DNA of 64,000 nucleotides from Chalara sp. BL73 (Eukaryota; Ascomycota; Leotiomycetes; Helotiales): NCBI GenBank assembly GCA_918026815.1, contig CAKJVC010000218.1, positions 40,270-104,269 on the forward strand, read 5' to 3'. Positions 56,476 through 64,000 of the stretch are shown here, piece by piece. The notes beneath the pieces were generated by a model. It searched no databases. It worked only from the letters and a program-made list of their open reading frames with translations, and had not been told where the DNA came from. The translations under genes were made by a program, and so were the position numbers. How positions within the stretch are numbered: the stretch's first letter is position 1; every line of letters begins with the position of its first letter.

Positions 56476-59400
56476 GTCCGGTCAAGAGAGAACTGAGGAA
56501 AAGGTAAATGCAGGAAGACTATATGCGAAGTAATGGCCGAATTCAAGTTTAAAGTAAGAGTAAGGCAGTCAACATATATAAAATAAAATGTGCCAGCCGA
56601 TGCTTCACAGAGAGTAAGCAGACCCAATAATTCACCCGACAACCAGAGCTTCACGTTCCATCTTCCGTCATCTACCTGGCATCTCTTCATATCGATTCAC
56701 CCTCTCCCAACGCTTACTAATTAGAGGGAACAAATCAGAGAGAGCCAAGCCTAGACGATCATACTGTACCAGCTTATGAGTCATTGCAATTATCTGAATC
56801 GGCGATGCGAATCGTAAGAGCTTGGCAGGCGACTACCCCGCGCCTGGAGAACGTTGTTCCAAGCATCGGGAGCTTCTTAGAAAGTCGGGACGATTTAATA
56901 CCACCATCACAATTCCCTCGGGTTGACGTTTTAACGTATCAGGCGAATTCTTATGAGCTTTTCTTTGGAAGAAGCCGCACAACCGAACGGATCTGATTCA
57001 GTATCTGCGGGCGGTATTGAAATATATATAAAGAAGACCGTGCAAGCAGAGCAGATATCGCTTTCGTAAAATAAACAAAATGTGTAGCTAGGAGAAAAGT
57101 GGTAATTGTGTGCGCATAAGTGTTCCAATTCCGTATATTCGGTTCTACGTAGAAGGCTTTAATACGGAATGGCAAGAGGGATCCAAGATCCCGGAAGCGG
57201 TAATGTTCTAGAACCTATATTGTACCAAGGCAGTTCTCTGAGGCGCCATTGTCTCCCAGGGTTTATCTTCGAGAAGAGCGTTTCTTCTCCGATTATGCTT
57301 CTGGCCGCCAGCCGTGCTCGGAAACTTTCTTCTAGAAGACCTCTCCTCCACACCACAGCCTGGAATATCCCTCCTATGTATCCCATCTTCCTGAAGGATT
57401 TCTCTACATGTCTTAGCCTTCCCAGAAAGTCATTTTGGTAGCTTAGGGATATTGCGAGACATATTCGAGGTGCCCGTCGATCTAGGAGGTAACTAACGGG
57501 GTACGAATTCGAAACCACCATGCAAACTATTTAAATTTTGTATGTATGCTACGCTAACCGTTTTCCATATTTTCCCCTAAAGTGAAGGCTGCTGGTCGGT
57601 TTTGAAGATGTCACCGAGGAGTTTGCGCCACAGTTTTGCGGCCTTAAGGATCTGCTGAAGAGTCGAGGAACACTTTTTCGCGGCCAAGCTCTAGCACCTT
57701 TCACAAAATCATATAAGAATCGCGGTATCATGCACGATAGGATGATCAATGCATTCAACGAGGCAATCAGCCATTTGAGAAAGAAGTAATAGGCACGCCA
57801 TAGGCGAGGCGAAGACCGACCTTCAGCATGGGAGGCGTTTGGTACTTTTATTTTCGGATACCTATCACGTAGCAAAGACGTAGCAGCTATTGGCTACGTT
57901 CTTGCTTGTGTGATTATGGTTCCTTGATTGATTGATGAGGTTCTACGCTACGGAGTTGAGTAGGATTTTTAGGTCCCACTGTTTCACGTGCTGGCTACGT
58001 AACTATAGCTACATACAATTAGCTACCAACATTTATTTTTGAAATTTATTTTAAGGGTTTAGGGAATGTATAGTGCGGTGGTACCAGGGGTATCAGTGAA
58101 CGCGCGACTTATTGTATAATACACCAATTGCTTCCCGGAAAAGTAATAGATACGCTTTGTGTCTGTTTCGAATGTCCACCTTTTCATTTTTCTTTGGTGC
58201 TTCACGTATGCATATCTGATCCTTCAATCCTCGCTTTGAATACCGCTTTTTTCGACGGTACCGTGTCCTCGTGTTGGACTAGTTATATCCGGATCACTTT
58301 TGCGCCTGAAGTCGTCTACATGGCTTTTTTTCTTTGCTACGCGTATGTAAGGTGCTGGAGTAGTGTGGCGCAAATTAGCTCCTATTGATACAAAGACTAA
58401 TCTCCACCATTTCTGCTACGCTCCAAACCTCCTACTTATACCCTCCGTACCCCTGGCGGTCCTTTACGTACCGAAGCCCCTAGCTCCTGCCGAACCCCTT
58501 ATAGCCACATAGCACGTGACGCTTCCGCATCTGACAGACAAAATTTATCGATAGTCAGCTGAGCTCTAGCCTGCTAGTCCTTTTCAGCGGCATACTTGGC
58601 TCTTTTTGCGGACGCACGTACCTCTCTCTGCGCCAAAATTGCGAGCTCACACGACAACTACGGGTCCCGAATCTGTTTTCTCTTTGCAAGCTAAGAGGAT
58701 GCTTATCAGTTGGACACCCCGTTCCCGGGGCCGCCGGTATGAAAGCAAACTCGCGAGTTAGGGCCGACGTAAGTATTGCTCCCGAGTCTCTGACAAGGTT
58801 GATTAATCATTGCTATCGAACGATTCCCTCCTATCATGGAGTAGACTCAACATCAGGAAAGATAGAACAGCTAATTGATCCCAAGTAGCGAAGTGATATT
58901 GTTGATTGTATACATGCTTGAACAGATAATCTACAGTTGGGCTATTCTTATGGATACCATCTTCCTAGTCTTCATTGGCATGCTCGCGTATCCAGCCAAT
59001 AACCTTACGTACAGGATCTCTTCTGTGGCACCTCCTCTGGTCTGCTGCGTGGGCTGGGGTTTCTAGCGCTTAATATCCCGTCCATCCGTAGTCATGGCCC
59101 CGGCTAGGCTAGTACGGGCTTCCATGCGCAACCACGCAAGCGCTAGCCCAATACGAGTACCCCAAGCCGTTTCAAAAGCGCGGCGCATCGGCCATTCTCG
59201 CAATACGATATACGAGCTCCTAAACGACGTATAAAGAGAATGCTCCTTTGGAACTGTGGTGTGGTGCGAGAATTCTAGGTAGGAAGCCAATCCCAGTCCC
59301 GGTTTCCAGGGGCATGGGTGCGAATCATTTTCTGTGGCTATATTTATCACTTTGTACGATCGCATCCTGAAGAGACGCCGCAGAACATGACCCAAGGGTT

Positions 59401-59857
59401 GGTTCTGCACGCCTTTGGTCGTTGGATCTTACAGCGAGTTTAGCTACCTCCTGTCAATATTTGCGCACCTAGCTAGTGTCTCTAGTGGTGGCACTCTGTT
59501 ACGTTTCAGGGTACCTCTGCAGCATATCCCCTCCTCAATGATGCCCTACATTGCGCAATCTCTATTCATCCTCCTTCCCTCCCTCTGCGCCACCACCATG
59601 TACGTGATCTACGCCTTGTAGAGATTCCGAAGATTTCTAATCCGATTATGCTTGGTTAGGAACTTATCGCGGACTGAACGCCACAAACGGGCGTGTCCCC
59701 GCTATTTCAGAATAAAGTCAACTAATTTTCAAATAGATGGAATCGGCCACTTCGTATTTGTGGTGTAAACCTTTGCCCTATCGGTCACCTCTTTTAGGGA
59801 TATTTACCCCTCACTCTTTATCTATCTTGATTGTAAATTGATACACATCGCTTCCAC
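56476..59857. other. Decayed, gene-poor region
   Basis: No intact gene is present. Unassigned coding-like pieces occur at 57160-57520 (both strands open) and at about 57600-57790 on the plus strand (GTLFRGQALAPFTKSYK). A basic, Ala/Lys/Arg-rich block at about 58550-58650 on the minus strand looks like the tail of a transposase. Short frames at 58875-59066 and 59415-59621 encode hydrophobic peptides of uncertain origin. The general look is of old mobile-element and gene debris. Confidence 0.5.
58390..58650 (-). mobile_element. Possible relic of a pogo/Fot1-like transposase C-terminus
   Basis: On the minus strand from about 58645 downward an open stretch reads AQREVRASAKRAKYAAEKD, then a stop, then QARAQLTIDKFC. 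A basic Ala/Lys/Arg tail of this kind follows the DDE domain in many fungal pogo/Fot1 transposases. The DDE core itself is not recognisable upstream (higher coordinates), and no terminal inverted repeats were found. This is a suggestion, not a firm call. Confidence 0.35.
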
Positions 59858-62616
59858 TCAAGAATTTTCTCGTCGTGCCCATCTCACAACGCTAGTCCTC
59901 CTCGGTGCCTTTACCGATACTACCATTGTAGTGTCATTAGTAATACGCCACTGTACCTCCAGGAATCCATCAAAAGCCGTCACAACTCTGGCATTAGCGT
60001 TCTTCAAGCCATTGGCCACGCCTACAGATGGATTGAGTACCCATTTCCCATATCCAAAGCCCTCAACTCCCTTCGCAGTTTGCAGTCCTGCAAACCATTC
60101 TGTGAGTAAATAGGTGGGTGCACCACCCCATGGGTGAAAAGGCTTGTGAATAAACCTAGTCCCGGATTTCCTGCAAGATCGACATATTCCCAGCTCGCAC
60201 CTGTTGTCGTTTCCGGGTTCGTGAGCATTGGATTCCATAGGCTTCTGAGAAGCTGCAATGATGTATTAGCGGTGCTAGTAGATTTCTGGGAGAGGAGCGC
60301 AGAGAGCAAGAAGCCGTTCGTATTAGGTGAGATGTTTAAGGATGAATCTGAGGCGTTGACTTGCGTAGAGTCCCTGTAACCGGGACCAAGCCGAAGAGAA
60401 GGGAGTTTGGAGATAAAGCGCGAAGCTTGCGTAGCATTGGCCGTTCCTGACGTGATGCAGAATGCAATACTGTTGACCGAGTAATCATTCGTTGCCGTAG
60501 GGAAAGGGAGTAAATCCCTAGTGTGTCATTCCAAAGAAGTTGATTGATAGCTGCTGTCAGAGAGGTAGCTGTTGCACGATACTGTGAAGCAGACTTAATA
60601 TCATTGATTGAAGTAGCAATATCAGCTGCCATGTGAAGTGCCTGAACAAGGGCACAGTTGATTGCGGAGCCACCATTGGCAGGCCCTAGAAATGCCCCGA
60701 CGAGAGAGAGCAAGCCTGTAGCGGGCTTTATTTGTGAGAGGATCCAATTAATCTGGAGCTGCCATTTTGACCAAGTCTGCCTTACAAAATCTAGGTCTCT
60801 GCTTTGGTAGACGTAGTTCGCGAATGATAGCAGGCCAAGGATCTGATAATCGGGTAGAATAATACTGGCAACTTCGTACCCCAAGCGGACCACCTCCACC
60901 TACAGAAAATGGCGCAGAAGCAACGGAAGAATTATTGCCTATAGGCGGATCGTAAGGCAAGAGACCGCTTGGAATTTGCCAGTCGAGAAGAAAATTAAGC
61001 GTTCCTTTTGCAATATCAAATCGGGAGGTGCTTGCACCGATAATACGGGTTGTGTGGTAAAGTCGCCGAGCCACACAAGACGGTCACGCTTCGGGCCATC
61101 AAGGCAGACAGAAGCATAATTCTCGTGCACACCATACTCAGCAATTACTTGAGAGGTGTCTGTCATCGAGTTACTATAAAGCGACGTTTTGTTGTTGCTG
61201 TCATAGGCAACCACGTTCTTGATGGTTCCCGCCTGGTCCTGCCACCCCCAAAGCCAAACGAGCCCCGAGTGGGAATCAATCCATAGCCAGGGTAGGACAC
61301 ATAATACCCTTTCAAGGATATGTTGAAAACCTGGGCGTCACCAATTGAGACGGCAAGATACTGGCCTCCAGACAGAACTGTCTTTACCCTGTACCAGGTC
61401 TTTTCGCGAATAGGCAATGGTGTCTTGAAGGTGTCTAAATAGTAGGAGGTAAGAGTCGTTACGTTGACGAAGGAGTAGCCATATCCCAGTAATATTGAAT
61501 TTGCTGGAGTTAAGGATGTATTTGTATTGACGAACGTTGTCTCGTTAGGGAGACATCCAACCAGATTTAACTGGATACCTCGACTGGGCGATGCAAGTGG
61601 ATGTGCCTGTCTCGAGTCAATGTATTGTCACAATGGAACTTCTATAGATACAATATTTGCCACAGGGAAAATACTAAGCCGGATACCAGATCTGTGTGAC
61701 CATACTTCGCTCCAAGCACGGCTTCATAAAAGGTGATAATTTGTACATTGATAGGCCTTGCCTAGCCGTCAGGAAAGTAACAAAGGGGCTCTTACTACTG
61801 TCCAACCAATGCCTCCCCTCAATCCTCGCATCAAATTCCAAGGTATAATCCTCCAAGAAGGCTCCTCGGGCACTAAGTCCCGATCTCATACCTCTAATGA
61901 AGGCTCCATTGTCGTCCACTTCCCAAACCGTTTTCTGACTTCCCTGCTCGAAACACGCCAGGCTGGCTGCTCTGGCCCCAAGTTTCCAGATTTCATTGAG
62001 ATTTTCATTATCACAATCAAAATTTCCTGGAAGTTGGTTGATATCCACGACTGGGATCGAGGGTTTAAAGCCAACTGTAGAGAAGGTGATGCTGCCAGGA
62101 GTAAGGAGTCGAATCGACTGCCATTTCTGGCCCCCTTGAAGTAGGAAAGCTTCAAAGCGCCCACATTCTGTCACTTCGAAGGTCTCAACTCGGTAAGTGT
62201 TCGCAAGAGTGACAGCGTAAGGAAAGGGCCCATCAGAGAGGTTGCTATTGAGGGCAAAAATTCTTCTCCGTATTTGACTTCGATCTGGACTTTTCCGGTT
62301 AAAGATTTAACATCAAAGACTGGATAGCCAGCAACCTCAAATCTATATTCTAGCGTCGCTACTGGTACTGATGGCTCTAGTTGAAAACTTCGGAACTTTT
62401 GCAACTGTGTTGAAGGAGTAGTCCCTAGCGCAAGACTGGTGGGTTGAAATATTTCCCTGCTAAGTCCATCAGCACTTGACTCCTTGTTTTGAAACTAGGT
62501 CTGCCATACTTGTCGAAATCATGACGAGAACTCGATACCTTAACGGTTGATGAGCAAAAGACACTAGCATGCAGGACAACGGCGATGCACAAGACGATTG
62601 GTGAGAAATAGAGCAT
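59858..62616 (-). pseudogene. GH78-like alpha-L-rhamnosidase (six-hairpin glycosidase), decayed
   Basis: The secreted enzymes of this family remove terminal rhamnose from plant polysaccharides and glycosides. A start at 62614-62616 with a signal peptide (LYFSPIVLCIAVVLHASVF) is followed, in shifting frames, by family sequence in the right order. The pieces include LEYRFEVAGYPVFDVKSL, LNEIWKLGARAASLACFEQ, SVCLDGPKRDRLVWLGDF, RIIGASTSRFDIAKGTLNF, IILPDYQILGLLSFANYVY, LNISPNTNGFLLSALLSQ and HPWGGAPTYLLTEWF, ending with a beta-sheet C-terminal domain at 59858. Frame changes are visible near 62425, 62250, 61417-61674, 61060, 60895, 60510 and 60130. They are mostly single-base shifts, so splicing cannot explain them. 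The gene cannot make an enzyme. The catalytic-region motif (DGPKRDR) is still readable, so the loss is probably not ancient. Confidence 0.87.
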
Positions 62617-64000
62617 AGTGAACGCGAATTTTAACAGTGGTTTGCGGTATCCGAACGAGAGGTTTCTCAAAATATAGTCTAGGGTGGAATTTAAGACGAA
62701 CTGAGGGTAAGTATATTGCACCATACAGGACTGTCCCCAACGAAGGACTCCATTTGTGAGGTTCGGCAAATTATGGCGCACCTGGCCTCTCGATTGTCGG
62801 GTCAATGTGAAAGTCTCGATACCCCGCGCTTCACAGAGTCTTGGACCCTGGCTCTAGAATAAACTGAAGTGGGGAATGAGGGGGATATCTAGGGTCAAAT
62901 ACGCGGTCCTACAGGAACCCTTGTCTGTTATGATTCGACAAGAATGAAAACAATCAAATGACTTCCACGGACTAAAAGTGGTCCCATAACTCCCTTGCCA
63001 ACTATGCCTTCATTGAATTCTGCCGGGTTAGCATTCTTGAATACTTTATTGGACATATTTGGATTGGTGAGTGTGTGAAAAGCGTGCTAAGCAGCACGTT
63101 ATGATAAGTCCAGGACAGTCCGATGGCATCTCTGATCGACGCGTATTCGGCAGATATCAAATTGGTAATAGCTTCTCCCCACACTGTCTGTCAGACCTGT
63201 AATTAGGTCTTGTAATACGGAAGTAATAGTACCGAATAGGGTATATGTACTTGATTGAAGAGCTAGAATAGAATGATAAATAGGGTAACCATGCCAAGAG
63301 ATGACTGAGCAAAAATCAACCAATAGGCGTGGCCGTTCACAGAGGTTAATCAAGACGCTTTGTGAAAATTCTAATAACACATCACATGTCTACTAAGGTG
63401 AACAGAACTGATCCTTATAAAATTCAATATGCTAAAACTATACCAGCATTCCGAGCCCCTCATGATTGTTGTGAGACTTGTAAGCCCTTACAAAGCCAGT
63501 GTTCTCAATCAGACTTCCGAGTTTGTTGTGTGATAATCCCTTTTATAGTACGGTCTATGCCTATCAAAACCTACTTCTCATCAAAGTTGTATATGCTTTC
63601 AGCAGTGATGCGGTACTTCTCAATAACTATGGGCAAGCTAGGGGTAGGGACCCACACGTCAGCTATATTCTCTAGAACTGCAAAGGAAGTAATGTGAGAA
63701 AGCAACTAACAACGCTAAGAAGAGTTGAAACATTAGTGTGTACTCGGTGCTAGCGTGTAGGTCATCACTATTGAGAAGTTATAAGCTAGTTAGCTTAATA
63801 CTATGGTAATTCACAAATTGGTCCACCCAGTTCTTTCCTACTGGTAATCCCCTGATCTCGTCAGCTCAATTCTTGACGATATGACTGTGGAGGCGTTTCT
63901 CGGTCCGTAAGATTATTAGTCCGTAAGGTTATTGGCACATGCATCAGAACCATTTCTTGTTCGTTGGTAAGGCATTGGTGGGAGGAGTTAGCCTGCTTTC
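62617..64000. other. Intergenic to window end; no gene seen
   Basis: This holds the former promoter of the rhamnosidase pseudogene and then AT-rich sequence. Short frames at 63099-63380 (minus) and 63362-63697 (plus) show no recognisable content. A gene could begin beyond the window edge. Confidence 0.45.

Noticed and set aside
58875..59066. 63-codon membrane-like frame
   Set aside because: It has no family marks beyond hydrophobicity and sits within debris.
59415..59640. Hydrophobic peptide (PYIAQSLFILLPSLC) resembling a segment of RTA1-like membrane proteins
   Set aside because: Only one short segment is similar, the neighbouring helices are not found in order, and hydrophobic sequence gives chance likeness.
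1..64000. CRISPR array, rRNA, bacterial operon or viral genome
   Set aside because: No regular spacer-repeat pattern, no rRNA-like sequence, and spliced eukaryotic genes throughout.

Overview
This window is nuclear DNA of a filamentous ascomycete (Pezizomycotina). Genes carry many short introns (about 45-120 bases, GT...AG with CTAAY-like branch sites). The protein set is typical of such fungi: a HET-domain protein, IRE1, PAM17, UBA4, SLX9, a fungal P450, a PhyA-type phosphatase and an NRPS-like module. A leotiomycete (Helotiales-like) origin is my impression only; nothing in the window proves it. Exon boundaries were read by eye from splice signals and reading-frame continuity.

Layout. 1-3010: no recognisable gene. 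3011-5011: seven-exon MFS sugar transporter (+). 6073-8424: HET-domain protein (+). 9794-12302: NRPS-like partial condensation plus adenylation module (-), probably decayed. 13956-15067: unknown protein with a fungal membrane-like N-terminus (-). 16368-18056: chromodomain/AT-hook protein (-). 18849-19720: PAM17 (+). 20055-21094: xylose-isomerase-like TIM barrel (-) with an apparent one-base frameshift. 22141-22724 SLX9 (-) and 22936-24411 UBA4 (+) are divergent over about 210 bases. 25150-26884: broken ankyrin-repeat gene (+). 27831-29564: cytochrome P450 (-). 32206-35664: IRE1 (-). 37209-39187: membrane-anchored histidine acid phosphatase (-). 40105-41388: dead ACR3 arsenite-efflux gene (+). 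41874-43743: MRI1, methylthioribose-1-phosphate isomerase (-). 44536-46227: SAM + HMG-box protein (-). 49327-50262: possible small two-exon gene (+). 51915-53059: metallo-beta-lactamase-fold protein (-) with a frame break. 55679-64000: decayed material, namely an orphan N-terminal fragment, half an alpha/beta hydrolase, a likely pogo-type transposase tail and a GH78-like rhamnosidase pseudogene.

The main pattern is a mosaic. Intact housekeeping genes (SLX9, UBA4, PAM17, IRE1, MRI1) lie beside at least five clearly decayed metabolic or accessory genes (ACR3, GH78, ankyrin, alpha/beta hydrolase, NRPS module). Some stop codons in the dead genes fit C-to-T or G-to-A change, as expected of repeat-induced point mutation, but most breaks are single-base indels. 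Two otherwise sound genes (TIM barrel, MBL fold) each show one isolated frameshift near the N-terminus, so assembly error must be separated from true decay. I did not find a convincing wholly new multi-gene system.
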